Part shown: piece by piece, positions 7,377 through 16,114 of the stretch
How the letters are laid out: every line of letters starts with the position of its first letter
Numbering within the stretch: position 1 is the stretch's first letter
Origin: Sphaerisporangium rufum
Lineage (GTDB): Bacteria; Actinomycetota; Actinomycetes; Streptosporangiales; Streptosporangiaceae
Assembly (NCBI RefSeq): GCF_016863395.1
Contig: NZ_BOOU01000013.1
Span: 62,001-126,000 of the forward strand
DNA: 64,000 nucleotides
Direction: 5' to 3'
Translations under genes and position numbers: made by a program
Notes under the pieces: model-generated
Told to the model about the DNA's origin: nothing
What the model saw: the letters and a program-made list of their open reading frames with translations, nothing else
Database searches by the model: none

Positions 7377-9068
7377 TCAGTCGCGCGCGATGTGCACGTC
7401 CACCACCGCCGAGCGGCCGGACTCGACGGCGGCCAGGCCGCGCCGCAGCGCGGCGGCCAGGCCGGCCCGGTCGCGGACCGTCTCGCCGTGCGCGTGGCAG
7501 GCCCGCGCCACCGCGGCGAAGTCCGGCGGCGCGGCGAACCGGGTGCCCGCCGCGTCGCCCTGCGCCACCGAGAGCCCGTGCGGGAAGAGCTCGAAGACCG
7601 GCAACCGGCTGGCGCGATAACCGTCGTTGTTCAGCACCACCGCCATGATGGGCGCGCCCGCCTCGGCGGCCAGGCACAGCGCCGCGGTCGGCACCCCGAA
7701 CATGAAGCTGCCATCGCCGACCACGCTCACCACCCGGCGGCCCGGCGAGGCGAGGCTCACGCCCACCGCCCCGGCCAGCCCCCAGCCGAGCCCTGGCGCG
7801 CCGGCGCCGAACATCGTGCCATGCAGAGTCCGGCTCAGCCCTTCGTGCAGGGCCACCGAAGCGGTGACCGCCTCCTCCACGACCAGGTCCTCCGGGCGGA
7901 GCACCTCCTCCAGGGCGGCGACCACCTCGGCCGCGCTCATCGGGCCCGCCACCGGCGGCGTCGGCGGCGGGGCCGCCGGCCCGGGCACGGCCGGTGCCGG
8001 CCGGACCGCCGGCACGTGCCCGGTCCGCTCCAGCTCGTCGGCGATCTGGGCGAGGGCGGTGGCGCCGTCCGCGGTCACCGCCACGTCCACCGGGAAGGTC
8101 CACAGCGGCGTGTCGGTCTTCAGCGGGTCGGGATCGACATGCACGATCGTCGCGCCGGGGGCGGGGCTGGTGAAGCGGGGGATCCACGGCACGTCGGCGT
8201 CCACCACCAGCAGCAGGTCCGCCTGCTCGACGGCGCGCCTGCCCTCCTCGGCGGTGAGCACGTTCAGCGGGTGGGCGGTCGAGATGTTCACGCAGCCGCT
8301 CTCGGCCAGGTCCAGCACCCGGACCCCGGCGTCGGCCAGCCGGGTCACCGCGTGGAAGCCGGCCGCCCGCCGCCCGGTCTTGGCGGTGACCAGCAGCGGG
8401 CGCTCGGCCGCCGCCAGCGCCTCGGCGACCCGGCGCACGGTGCCGGGATCGGCGGCCGGCGGGGAGGGCAGGGCGTAGCGGTCACGGCGGCCCGGTTCGG
8501 TGGCGGGCGGGTCCATCAGCACGTCCCGGGAGATCATCAGGTACGCCGGGCCGGGCAGGCCGCCCGCGGCGAGCTGCACCGCGCGGCCGACGGCGCGGGC
8601 CAGCATGGCCGGCCGGGTGACCTCCATCACCCACTTGGCGTACCCGCGGATCACGCCGGCCTGGTCGGGGACGTCCTGGTGCCACTGGATGGGGTTGGAG
8701 CGCCCGCCGGGCGCGCCCGGCTCCTCCGCGTACGGCGTGCGGCCGGCGATGACCACGACGCCGGCCCGGTCGCGCAGCGCGTTGTGCATCATCGCGCCCA
8801 GGTTCTGGGTGCCCACGTCGACGTGCACGAAGACGGCCTGCGGGCGGCGGGTCACCTGCCAGTAGCCGTGCGCGGCGGCCAGCGCCACCGATTCGAACGA
8901 GCACAGGATCACCCGCGGGACGGCCACCCCGGCCTTGCCGAGGGTGGCGATCGCCTCCTGCAGCGGCGCCGAGTCGGTGCCCGGGTTGAGGAAGAGGTGC
9001 TCGACGCCGTGCTCGGCGAGCAACCAGAGCAGATGCTCGGCGGTGGTCGCCGGAATGAAGTCGTCCAC
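7377..9068 (-). CDS. Thiamine-diphosphate-dependent enzyme, acetolactate synthase/benzoylformate decarboxylase-like
   Basis: 563 residues, GTG start with GAGGAG 5 nt upstream. The three-domain layout of the family is visible. The N-terminal Pyr domain has LNPGT near residue 28 and the catalytic Glu in SFESVALAAAHGYW. A central domain follows. The C-terminal PP domain has the metal/ThDP motif GDGSF, 25 residues or so later NND. The NPGT start is closer to benzoylformate decarboxylase and related 2-oxoacid decarboxylases than to biosynthetic acetolactate synthase, and no small regulatory subunit gene is adjacent. Substrate unknown. It has its own transcription unit. Confidence 0.88.
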   Translation of the reverse strand: MDDFIPATTAEHLLWLLAEHGVEHLFLNPGTDSAPLQEAIATLGKAGVAVPRVILCSFESVALAAAHGYWQVTRRPQAVFVHVDVGTQNLGAMMHNALRDRAGVVVIAGRTPYAEEPGAPGGRSNPIQWHQDVPDQAGVIRGYAKWVMEVTRPAMLARAVGRAVQLAAGGLPGPAYLMISRDVLMDPPATEPGRRDRYALPSPPAADPGTVRRVAEALAAAERPLLVTAKTGRRAAGFHAVTRLADAGVRVLDLAESGCVNISTAHPLNVLTAEEGRRAVEQADLLLVVDADVPWIPRFTSPAPGATIVHVDPDPLKTDTPLWTFPVDVAVTADGATALAQIADELERTGHVPAVRPAPAVPGPAAPPPTPPVAGPMSAAEVVAALEEVLRPEDLVVEEAVTASVALHEGLSRTLHGTMFGAGAPGLGWGLAGAVGVSLASPGRRVVSVVGDGSFMFGVPTAALCLAAEAGAPIMAVVLNNDGYRASRLPVFELFPHGLSVAQGDAAGTRFAAPPDFAAVARACHAHGETVRDRAGLAAALRRGLAAVESGRSAVVDVHIARD

Positions 9069-9137
9069 GTGCTCTCCTCTTGCCGATCACGGTGGGGGTC
9101 CGCAGCACGAGCTTAGAAGATCGGCGGCACGCGACGG

Positions 9138-9827
9138 TCAGCGATGTTCCCCTTCACGGGCCTGGTGGCGCGGAGCTTCCCGAGTCTGGCGGTGCCGGCC
9201 GTCCCGGGTCTGGCGGCGCTCGCGCACCCGGACCACCACGAACACGACGACGGCGAGGACCACCGCGACGATGACGGCGTTGGACAGCAGCCCGGCGTAA
9301 CGTTCCACCAGTGACCAGTTCTCGCCGAGCTGGTAGCCGGCCAGCACGAAGACGGTGTTCCAGATCAGGCTGCCGAGCGTGGTCAGGAGCGCGAAGGTCA
9401 CCACCGGCATGCGCTCCACCCCGGCCGGCACGGAGATCAGGCTGCGGAAGATCGGGATCATGCGCCCGAAGAACACCGTCTTGCGGCCGTGCCGGGCGAA
9501 CCAGGCCTCGGCCTTCTCGATGTCGGAGGTCTTGATCAGCGGTAGCCGCCCGGCGATCGCCAGGGTGCGGCGGCGGCCGAGGACCGCCCCCACCGCGTAG
9601 AGCGCCAGCGCGCCGATCAGCGAGCCCAGCGTGGTCCACACCAGCGCCTGCAGCAGGCTCATGTCCCCCCGGCTCGCGGTGAAGCCCGCCAGCGGGAGGA
9701 TCACCTCGCTGGGCAGCGGGGGGAACAGGTTCTCCAGGGCGATCGCCAGGCCTGCTCCGGGAGCGCCCAGGGTTTCCATGAGACGGATCGCCCATCCGGC
9801 GACGCCATCGACGGTCGTGGTGTCCAT
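9138..9827 (-). CDS. DedA/VTT-family membrane protein
   Basis: About 229 residues with the DedA signature: E-N-x-F-P-P-L-P-S-E near residue 30 and the conserved basic G-R-M-I-P-I-F-R-S-L region. Four or five hydrophobic segments end in a highly hydrophobic helix (VIVAVVLAVVVFVVV), followed by an Arg/His-rich cytosolic tail. Members of this family act in phospholipid scrambling and envelope homeostasis. The start is uncertain: ATG 9827 gives the usual length, ATG 9854 is possible, and neither has a good ribosome site. Confidence 0.9.
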   Translation of the reverse strand: MDTTTVDGVAGWAIRLMETLGAPGAGLAIALENLFPPLPSEVILPLAGFTASRGDMSLLQALVWTTLGSLIGALALYAVGAVLGRRRTLAIAGRLPLIKTSDIEKAEAWFARHGRKTVFFGRMIPIFRSLISVPAGVERMPVVTFALLTTLGSLIWNTVFVLAGYQLGENWSLVERYAGLLSNAVIVAVVLAVVVFVVVRVRERRQTRDGRHRQTREAPRHQAREGEHR

Positions 9828-10141
9828 GCCGGTGAGACTATGCAATATGGGCATTAAGTGGACATGTGGTCGACCGTAACCTCCGGCCGGCCGGCCGCAC
9901 CCCCGATCCTGCGGAGGACCGCACCCCACCCCGGCGGCCCGCCCCCGCGCATCCGAGCCGCCACGACCACGTTCCCGCCCCCGAGCGGTCACCCCACCGG
10001 TCCGGACACGGCCGCGGTCGCCTAAAATCCGTGCTGTTCCCCCGGACGAGCGGCCGGTCGGCAAGGCCGCGCGTCCCCCCGGGCGGCACCCGCCGCCGGC
10101 CCCGGCACCGTCCGCCGCCCCTACGCGAACGAAGGTCCCGC
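9828..10141. other. Divergent intergenic region dedA / panD
   Basis: 314 bases between divergent genes. A TAAAAT hexamer at 10023-10028, about 115 bases before panD, is the only AT-rich element on the plus strand and may be a -10 box, but no good -35 faces it. Nothing else is recognised. Confidence 0.4.
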
Positions 10142-10570
10142 ATGCTCCGCACCATGTTCCACGCCAAGATCCACCGCGCCACGGTCACCCACGCCGACCT
10201 GCACTACGTGGGGTCGGTCACCGTCGACGAGGACCTGCTGGACGCCGCCGGCCTGCTGGAGGGCGAGCAGGTCGCGATCGTCGACGTCACCAACGGAGCC
10301 CGGCTGGAGACCTACATCATCGCCGGCGAGCGCGGCAGCGGCGTGATCGGCATCAACGGCGCCGCCGCCCACCTGGTGCACCCGGGGGACCTGGTCATCC
10401 TCATCGCCTACGGCCAGTACTCCCCGGCGGAGCTGGCCGGCTACCGGCCGCGGGTGGTGCACGTGGACGGCGCCAACCGCATCGTGGCGGTCGGCGACGA
10501 CCCGGCCCGGCCCGTCCCGGGCTTCACCGACCAGCTCCCTCCCGCGCACGCCGCGTCCGCCGCCCGCTGA
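10142..10570 (+). CDS. panD: Aspartate 1-decarboxylase (pro-enzyme)
   Basis: 142 residues, matching PanD. The pyruvoyl-generating cleavage site is Gly24-Ser25 in HYVGSVTVD; Lys9 (FHAKIHRA) and the conserved [20 protein letters not shown] segment are present. The enzyme makes beta-alanine for pantothenate, and panB, for the other branch, lies 6 kb away at 16115-16966. PanC is not in the window. The C-terminal 20 residues are a Pro/Ala-rich extension typical of actinobacteria. Start at ATG 10142 with a GAAGG site upstream. Confidence 0.97.
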   Translation: MLRTMFHAKIHRATVTHADLHYVGSVTVDEDLLDAAGLLEGEQVAIVDVTNGARLETYIIAGERGSGVIGINGAAAHLVHPGDLVILIAYGQYSPAELAGYRPRVVHVDGANRIVAVGDDPARPVPGFTDQLPPAHAASAAR

Positions 10571-10579
10571 CCGGCGGAG

Positions 10580-10605
10580 GCCGGCCGGCGATCCGCCCGG
10601 CCGGC
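10580..10605 (+). terminator. Hairpin after panD
   Basis: GCCGGCCGG, an 8-base loop, then CCGGCCGGC form a perfect 9-bp stem 10 bases after the panD stop. There is no U-tract, as is common in high-GC actinobacterial terminators. Confidence 0.55.
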
Positions 10606-10646
10606 GAGGTTAGCGGTGGCCTCGCGGGGGCAGGCAGTCCACCGAG

Positions 10647-10658
10647 CATGTAATGAGC
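10647..10658 (+). promoter_or_regulatory. CATGTAATGAGC element, copy 2
   Basis: Exact match to 6738-6749, placed 118 bases before the GTG of the membrane-protein gene at 10765 and facing the same way. Confidence 0.4.
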
Positions 10659-10764
10659 ACGTCGCGATCCGAACGGCCACGCGGCCGGGGCGCCCGCCCG
10701 CGGGCCCGGTGGAGGGAGCCAGTCCAGTGATCCCGGTGCGTCCCGCGCCCGAGGGAGCCGCCCT

Positions 10765-11328
10765 GTGACCTCGGTGCACCCCCGCGCCCCCCGTCCGATG
10801 CGCCGGTGGCCCGCCACCGGGACGATGCTGCGCCTCGCGCCGGTCCTGATGCTGACCGTCCCGCTGGTGCTGGCCGCCGCGGGCACCGTGCCGGCCGCGG
10901 CGGTCCCGGCCGTCCGGGCGTTCGCCGTGCCCGGCGCCGCCGCGCTGGCCGCCCCGGCCCTCGCCTGGTGGCACCTGGTGCCGCCCGCGCTGTTCTTCCT
11001 CACCTCCGCCGCCCAGCTGGTGTCCGGCACGGTGGCCCTGAGCCGCCGCCGCGGCACCCGGCCGCTGCCCTCGGTGGTCGCGCTGACCACGGTGGCCGGG
11101 CTGGCCGGCGTCGCCTTCACGCTGCTGGCGGCGGTCACCGTCTACCGGGTGGCCGCGGGTGACGCGGCCCGCCCGGCCGGCGCCGGCGCGGCCTGGTACG
11201 GCACGCTGGCCGCGCTCTCGACCGTGCTGAGCCTGGTGGTGCTGCTGAAGGGCCGCTTCCGCTGGGCGGCCGCGCTGCCCGCCCTGGCCGGCGTGGTGCT
11301 CGTGGTCTGGTGGTTCGCCTACCTGTGA
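10765..11328 (+). CDS. Four-helix integral membrane protein, unrecognised
   Basis: 187 residues from GTG 10765, with GAGGGAG about 7 nt upstream. Four hydrophobic segments are clear, at roughly 27-55, 70-90, 105-125 and 150-185, separated by short basic loops (SRRRGTRPL). There is no conserved motif I can name. The gene shares the CATGTAATGAGC element with the small membrane protein at 6855, which hints at co-regulation. Confidence 0.72.
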   Translation: MTSVHPRAPRPMRRWPATGTMLRLAPVLMLTVPLVLAAAGTVPAAAVPAVRAFAVPGAAALAAPALAWWHLVPPALFFLTSAAQLVSGTVALSRRRGTRPLPSVVALTTVAGLAGVAFTLLAAVTVYRVAAGDAARPAGAGAAWYGTLAALSTVLSLVVLLKGRFRWAAALPALAGVVLVVWWFAYL

Positions 11329-11338
11329 CCGCCGCCAC

Positions 11339-11462
11339 CCGACCCGGCCACCTGACCGCGATCACCTGACCGCGACCGCGTGACGGCGGCCGCCTGTTCG
11401 TGAGCTCCTGACCGTGAGCGCCTGCTCGTGAGCGCCTGCCGGCGAGCGGCCGACCGTGACCA
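11339..11462. repeat. Degenerate 14-bp tandem repeats between convergent genes
   Basis: Units at 11399, 11413 and 11427 read CGTGAGC(T/G)CCTG(A/C)(C/T) with few changes, followed by a decayed unit at 11441. Less regular CCTGACCGCG copies precede them from 11351. The array fills the spacer between two converging genes. Confidence 0.7.
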
Positions 11463-11502
11463 CCGCGCGGCGCCGTACTCGAGGGTACGGCCGGACGCCG
11501 CC

Positions 11503-12351
11503 TCAGGGCAGGGTGAGGATCTCGCTGCCGCCGTCGGTCACCACGATGGTGTGCTCGAACTGGGCGGTGCGCCGGCCGTCCCGGGTGACCGCGGTCCAGC
11601 CGTCCGGCCACAGGTCGTACTCGACGGTGCCGAGCGTGAGCATCGGCTCGATGGTGAAGGTCATGCCCGGCACCAGCTCCACCGCCAGCGACGGGTCGTC
11701 GTAGTGCGGCACGATCAGCCCGGAGTGGAACGAGGTCGAGATGCCGTGTCCGGTGAAGTCGCGCACCACGCCGTACCCGAACCGCTTGGCGTAGGCGGAG
11801 ATGACCCGCCCGACGACGTTGAGCCGGCGGCCCGGCGCCACCGCGCGGATCGCCCGCATGGTGGCCTCGCGGGTACGTTCCACCAGCAGCCGCGACTCCT
11901 CGTCCACCTCGCCCACCAGGAAGGTGGCGTCGGTGTCGCCGTGCACCCCGCCGATGTAGGCGGTGATGTCCACGTTGACGATGTCGCCGTCGCGCAGCAC
12001 GGTGTCGTCCGGGATGCCGTGGCAGATCACCTCGTTGATCGAGGTGCACAGGGACTTGGGATAACCCCGGTAGCCGAGGGTGGAGGGGTAGGCGCCGTGG
12101 TCGCAGAGGAACTCGTGGCCGATCCGGTCGAGCTCGTCGGTCGTCACGCCGGGCGCGACGTGCCGGCCGACCTCCTCCAGCGCCTGGGCCGCCAGCCGCC
12201 CGGCCACCCGCATGCGCTCGATCGTCTCGGGCGTCTGCACGTCGGAGCCGCCGCGGCGGGGCTCCTTGCGGCCGACGTACTCCGGACGCTCGATGTGGGC
12301 GGGGACCTTGCGCATGGGGGACACCCGTCCCGGCCGGAGCAGTGTGGTCAT
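11503..12351 (-). CDS. map: Methionine aminopeptidase, type I
   Basis: 282 residues. It removes the initiator methionine from nascent proteins. All five metal ligands of the pita-bread fold are visible: Asp in VNVDIT, Asp in HGDTDATF, His in FTGHGIS, Glu in FTIEPM and Glu in FEHTIVV. The N-terminal extension of about 45 residues ([16 protein letters not shown]) is the Pro-rich arm of the longer actinobacterial MetAP1c. ATG 12351 is chosen. The upstream site is weak and the transcript may be nearly leaderless. Confidence 0.96.
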   Translation of the reverse strand: MTTLLRPGRVSPMRKVPAHIERPEYVGRKEPRRGGSDVQTPETIERMRVAGRLAAQALEEVGRHVAPGVTTDELDRIGHEFLCDHGAYPSTLGYRGYPKSLCTSINEVICHGIPDDTVLRDGDIVNVDITAYIGGVHGDTDATFLVGEVDEESRLLVERTREATMRAIRAVAPGRRLNVVGRVISAYAKRFGYGVVRDFTGHGISTSFHSGLIVPHYDDPSLAVELVPGMTFTIEPMLTLGTVEYDLWPDGWTAVTRDGRRTAQFEHTIVVTDGGSEILTLP

Positions 12352-12450
12352 GCGCCCAAGTCTAGTTCGGCCGCGACCGGGCAGGATCTGGCGGAGAACG
12401 AGCGTGACGGGCGTTTCGCGGTGCGCGCGCCCCGGCGGCCAGGAGGGTGA

Positions 12451-12633
12451 ATGAGCGGTGACCGGTGGTGGTTCTGCCTGAAGCACATGGCGGTCGAAGG
12501 GGACGAAGGGTGTCCCAACAAGGACCGGATGGGGCCCTATCCCACCAGACAGGAGGCCGGTGACGCCCTGCGGACGGCGCAGGCGCGCAACAAGGCCTGG
12601 CAGGAGGGTGACAAGGACTGGGACGGCGACTGA
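12451..12633 (+). CDS. Small conserved actinobacterial protein
   Basis: 60 residues, divergent from map, with AGGAGG 4-5 nt before ATG 12451. It is rich in Trp and charged residues ([20 protein letters not shown], then [10 protein letters not shown]). The pattern W-x-C-L-x-H ... G-C-P-x-K-x-R-x-G-P-Y is one I recall from short uncharacterised actinobacterial proteins, often near map or secretion genes. The two Cys could bind a metal. No function can be assigned. Confidence 0.8.
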   Translation: MSGDRWWFCLKHMAVEGDEGCPNKDRMGPYPTRQEAGDALRTAQARNKAWQEGDKDWDGD

Positions 12634-12658
12634 TCCGCCGGCGGGCGGGCGGGCGCGG

Positions 12659-12728
12659 ACGCCGGCCGGGCGTGCCCCGGCGGATCCGCCCGGCCGGCGT
12701 CCCGGACCGGGCGGGGCGCCCCGCCCGG
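12659..12728. terminator. Two hairpins between convergent genes
   Basis: The first has perfect 14-bp arms at 12659-12672 and 12687-12700 with a 14-base loop. The second is an exact 22-bp palindrome at 12707-12728 built around CCGGGCGGGGC. Both lie in the spacer where the 60-residue gene and the 94-residue membrane gene converge, so they probably end transcription from both sides. Confidence 0.65.
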
Positions 12729-12745
12729 CCCGGCTCCCGGGTGGC

Positions 12746-13030
12746 TCACCCGTCCGGCACCCGTCGCTTCCAGGGCCGGGCGGTGGCCAGCCGCCACAGC
12801 GCGAAGGCGCCGACGGTGCTCCAGATCAGGTTGAGCAACGCCGACGGCCACGCGAAGTGGTAGGCGGAGTTCACCATCAGGGCGACGGCGCCCCCCAGGT
12901 TGATGAGCTGGTAGACGAGGCCGTCCCCCGAGATCTTCGACATGGACAGCAGCACGTAGGCGAACAGCAGCGCGCCGGCGCCCACCATGCCGACGATGTC
13001 CACCAGGACGGACACCGGTTCGGACGTCAC
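12746..13030 (-). CDS. Small integral membrane protein (CBU_0592-like)
   Basis: 94 residues from GTG 13030, with three hydrophobic segments: [35 protein letters not shown] and [17 protein letters not shown]. The G-A-x-L-L-x-A-Y-x-L and Y-x-L-L-N-x-x-G-A pattern is that of short three-helix proteins annotated as CBU_0592 family; function unknown. An AGGGGG site lies upstream. Confidence 0.78.
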   Translation of the reverse strand: MTSEPVSVLVDIVGMVGAGALLFAYVLLSMSKISGDGLVYQLINLGGAVALMVNSAYHFAWPSALLNLIWSTVGAFALWRLATARPWKRRVPDG

Positions 13031-13453
13031 CGCGCCCCCTGGGCCGGCTGCCGGGACCGCGTGGTCCCGCCACCGGCCGGATCGGTACCTGCGACCGTGA
13101 AGCACATGTGAACTCACCCCAATTCGATGTGCGATCAGTCCGTATCGAGCGCGCTCCACCGCGGGCGGGCCGTCCTCGTCGCCGGCACCTCGCGGGCGCC
13201 CCGGCCCGGGCCGGGGCACGGCCGCACGCCGCGGCCGCCGGGACCGGTCGCACGCTCCGCGCCGTCGCGCGTGCCCGGCCCCGCGCCTCACGTTACGGCC
13301 GCGGCGCGGACCGGGTGGCGGGCCGGCCCGGCAGGCCTGGCATCCGGATGGGATGGCTTCATCACCGAGGGGAACGATCTCACACCGTGAGGGAGTTATG
13401 GTCTCCCAGAGATCGCTTCTGCGTCCGACCGTAAGCCGGGCCGCCCGCCTCGA
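13031..13453. other. Intergenic, no feature recognised
   Basis: 423 bases before the 94-residue membrane gene and after the gene at 13454. Mostly GC-rich with no supported coding frame; a less GC-rich patch is at 13370-13425. I see no RNA gene, strong hairpin or repeat. Confidence 0.4.
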
Positions 13454-14047
13454 TCAGTCGGTCACCCGGGGACCGGTGATGCGGTCGGCGAGCCGGGCGA
13501 GCCGGTCCAGCAACCGGGTCGCCGACCGCGCAGGCTCGCCCGCCGCCGCGCTGACCAGATGCTGGGCCGCGTCGAAGGTGAGCAGGCCGTCGCGCGGCGG
13601 CACCGTCAGCGCGTCGTGCGCCAGGCCGGCCAGCTCGGGGTCGCCGCCGTCCAGCGCGACGATCGTCGCCCCGGTGCGCCGCGCGTCGTGCACCCGCTCC
13701 AGCAGCGGGGCCGGCGCCGGCCGCTCGGCGACCACGAACAGCGTCTCGCCGCGCCGGGCGGCCTCGACGCGGTCGAGCCCCACCGCCAGATGCGGCGGCG
13801 CCCCGGGCGGCGGCGACCAGCGCACCAGGGTGGGGGCGAGCTGGGCCAGCCCGGACAGCCGGGCCTCGTCGTCCAGGTGCGCGGCCAGATGCCAGGGCTC
13901 CTCCCGCGGCGTGCCGACCAGGAGAAGGCCGCCGGGAGAGCGGGTGGAGCGCAGGCACCGCCCGAGCTCGCGGGTGCGTTCCACCCACCCGGTGGTGGCG
14001 AGCACCTCGCGCAGGAAGGCCACCGATGCAGCGTCCATGGCGTCCAT
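13454..14047 (-). CDS. Uncharacterised protein, possible SIS-like fold
   Basis: 197 residues, soluble, alternating beta/alpha pattern: GLLLVGTPREEPWHLAAHLD, GETLFVVAERPAP and TGATIVALDGGDPELAGLAH followed by ALTVPP. The last segment resembles the strand and acidic turn of sugar-isomerase (SIS) domains, where free GATIVALTG is followed by a hydrophobic -AD-x-x-L-x-V/I-P. I cannot identify sugar-binding residues. Divergent from npdG, so co-regulation is possible. ATG 14047 has a GAGG at 4 nt; ATG 14038 is an alternative. Confidence 0.62.
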   Translation of the reverse strand: MDAMDAASVAFLREVLATTGWVERTRELGRCLRSTRSPGGLLLVGTPREEPWHLAAHLDDEARLSGLAQLAPTLVRWSPPPGAPPHLAVGLDRVEAARRGETLFVVAERPAPAPLLERVHDARRTGATIVALDGGDPELAGLAHDALTVPPRDGLLTFDAAQHLVSAAAGEPARSATRLLDRLARLADRITGPRVTD

Positions 14048-14135
14048 CGTGCCTCAGCGCCCCCGCCGCCGTCCCGGTAAGAAACACCTGGCATGATCTG
14101 GGGAACCGGGTGGGAACGAGGGGACGGACCAGACC

Positions 14136-14807
14136 ATGAGCGACGAGCGACCGGAGATCGCCGGCCTGACCATCGGCATTCTCGGCGGCACCGGTGATCA
14201 GGGCAAAGGGCTGGCCCGCCGGTTCGCGCTGGCCGGCCACCGGGTGCTGATCGGGTCCCGGGACGCCGCGCGCGCCGCGCAGGCCGCCGCCACGCTCGGC
14301 GAGGACCTGCCGGTGCGCGGCGCGGCCAACGCCGAGGTGGCCGCCGGAGCGGACGTGGTGATCGTCGCGGTGCCCTGGGACGGCCACCGGGCGATCCTGG
14401 AATCGCTGCGGGCCGAGCTGGCCGGCAAGATCGTCGTGGACTGCGTCAACCCGCTCGGGTTCGACAAGCAGGGCGCGTTCGCGCTGGAGGTGCCCGAGGG
14501 CAGCGCGGCGCAGCAGGCCGCGGCGGTGCTGACCGGCAGCCGGGTGGTGGCCGCGTTCCACCACGTCTCGGCGGTGTCGCTGCTGGACCCGGCGGTGGCC
14601 GAGCTGGACCTCGACGTGCTGGTGCTCGGCGACGACCGCGCGGCCACCGACACCGTGCAGGAACTGGCGTCCCGGATCCCCGGCGTGCGCGGCGTCTACG
14701 GCGGGCGGCTGCGCAACGCCCGGCAGGTCGAGGCGTTCACCGCGAACCTGATCTCCATCAACCGCAGGTACAAGGCGCACGCGGGTCTGCGGATCACCGA
14801 TGTCTGA
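14136..14807 (+). CDS. npdG: NADPH:F420 oxidoreductase
   Basis: 223 residues, an Fno/NpdG-type reductase. It has a Rossmann GILGGTGDQGKGLARRFALA at residues 14-33, an NADP-selective SR (IGSRDAARA), VDCVNPLGFDKQGAF and a C-terminal NLISINRRYKAHAGLRITD. It transfers hydride between NADPH and coenzyme F420, feeding F420-dependent reductions in secondary metabolism and redox defence. It overlaps the following lyase gene by 8 bases. Confidence 0.93.
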   Translation: MSDERPEIAGLTIGILGGTGDQGKGLARRFALAGHRVLIGSRDAARAAQAAATLGEDLPVRGAANAEVAAGADVVIVAVPWDGHRAILESLRAELAGKIVVDCVNPLGFDKQGAFALEVPEGSAAQQAAAVLTGSRVVAAFHHVSAVSLLDPAVAELDLDVLVLGDDRAATDTVQELASRIPGVRGVYGGRLRNARQVEAFTANLISINRRYKAHAGLRITDV

Positions 14808-16059
14808 GCGGCCCGCCGGGCCGGCGTCCCCGGACGCCGTTCACCCGGCCGTGCGCCCGGTCGCGCACCCCGCCGAGCCCGCGCTGCGCCCGGAGACCCG
14901 CGCCGTCCACCTGCCGCGCCCGGCGGTGGACGGCAGCACGCCGCTCAGCACGCCCATCTACCAGACCTCCGGCTTCGCCTTCGACGACCCGGCCGTCTTC
15001 GCCGACGGCATGACGCGCCCGGACGGCGCCTTCGTCTACGGCCGGCTCACCAACCCGACCGTGCGCGCGCTGGAGGAGGCGGTGGCAGGCCTGGAGGGCG
15101 GCGCCGCCGCGCTGGCCGCGGGCTCCGGCATGGGGGCGATCAACGCGGTGCTGCTGGCCCTGCTGTCTCCCGGCGACCATCTCATCGCCCAGGACGTGCT
15201 GTACGGCGGCACCGCCGCGGCGATCGCCGAGCTGGCCGGCCGGTTCGGCATCGAGGTCACCTACGTGCCCCAGGACGACCCGGACGCGGTGCGCGCCGCC
15301 GTCCGCCCGCGGACCCGGCTGCTGTACCTGGAGACCATCGCCAACCCGATGACCCAGGTCGCCGACCTGCCGGGCATGTGCGCCGCCGGCCGGGAGGCCG
15401 GGCTGACCTGCGTGGTGGACAACACCTTCGCCTCGCCGGTGCTGTGCCGCCCGCTGGAGCACGGCGCCGACGTGGTGGTGCACTCGGTGACCAAGTACCT
15501 GGGCGGGCACAGCGACGTGCTGGGCGGTGTCGCGGTGTTCGCCGAGCCGGGCCTGCACCGCAAGGTGTGGGACTTCGCGATCGAGCTCGGCGCGACGCTC
15601 GACCCGTTCGCCGCCTGGCTCACGTTGCGCGGGCTGCCGACGCTGCCGCTGCGCATGGCCCGGCACTGCGAGAACGCCGCGCTGCTGGCCACCCGGCTGG
15701 CCGGACACCCGGCGGTCGCCGCGGTGCACTGGCCCGGGCTGCCCGGCCACCCCTCGCACGCGCTGGCGGCGCGGCTGCTGCCGGCCGGCTTCGGCGGGGT
15801 GTTCTCGTTCGACCTGGCCGGCGGGCGCGCGGCCGGCGACGCGTTCATGGCCGCGGTGCGGCTGGCCCGGCTGGCGCCCTCGCTCGGCGGGGTGGAGACG
15901 CTCGTCCTGCACCCGGCCACCACCTCGCACCGCTCGCTGACCGCCGCGGAGCTGGCCCGGGCCGGGATCGGCGAGGGCACCGTCCGGGTGGCGGCGGGCA
16001 TCGAGCATCCCGAGGACCTGTGGGCCGACTTCGCCCAGGCCCTCGGCCGGACGGGCTGA
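14800..16059 (+). CDS. PLP-dependent trans-sulfuration-type lyase (cystathionine/methionine gamma-lyase family)
   Basis: 419 residues of the Cys/Met metabolism PLP family. It has PIYQTSGFAF, YGRLTNPT, the substrate/PLP segment AAGSGMGAINAVLLALL, LETIANPM, VVDNTFASP and the Schiff-base Lys in HSVTKYLGGHSD. The C-terminal region contains LGGVETLVLHPATTSH, the end typical of gamma-lyases and O-acetylhomoserine sulfhydrylases. The first 30 residues are a non-conserved Pro/Ala-rich lead. Substrate (methionine, cystathionine or O-acetylhomoserine) cannot be fixed by eye. The gene overlaps npdG, so the two are co-translated. Confidence 0.9.
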   Translation: MSERPAGPASPDAVHPAVRPVAHPAEPALRPETRAVHLPRPAVDGSTPLSTPIYQTSGFAFDDPAVFADGMTRPDGAFVYGRLTNPTVRALEEAVAGLEGGAAALAAGSGMGAINAVLLALLSPGDHLIAQDVLYGGTAAAIAELAGRFGIEVTYVPQDDPDAVRAAVRPRTRLLYLETIANPMTQVADLPGMCAAGREAGLTCVVDNTFASPVLCRPLEHGADVVVHSVTKYLGGHSDVLGGVAVFAEPGLHRKVWDFAIELGATLDPFAAWLTLRGLPTLPLRMARHCENAALLATRLAGHPAVAAVHWPGLPGHPSHALAARLLPAGFGGVFSFDLAGGRAAGDAFMAAVRLARLAPSLGGVETLVLHPATTSHRSLTAAELARAGIGEGTVRVAAGIEHPEDLWADFAQALGRTG

Positions 16060-16077
16060 CCGGCCGGGGGATCGGGG

Positions 16078-16106
16078 CGGCCGCACCCCGGGGCGGGGTA
16101 CGGCCG
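16078..16106. terminator. Bidirectional terminator hairpin
   Basis: CGGCCGCACCCCG, loop GGG, CGGGGTACGGCCG: 13-base arms with one mismatch, midway between the converging lyase and panB stop codons. Confidence 0.6.
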
Positions 16107-16114
16107 CGGGCGGG

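Noticed and set aside
7377-9068. Biosynthetic acetolactate synthase (ilvB)
   Set aside because: The NPGT opening and absence of an adjacent regulatory subunit gene fit a 2-oxoacid decarboxylase-like enzyme better, so no gene symbol was given.
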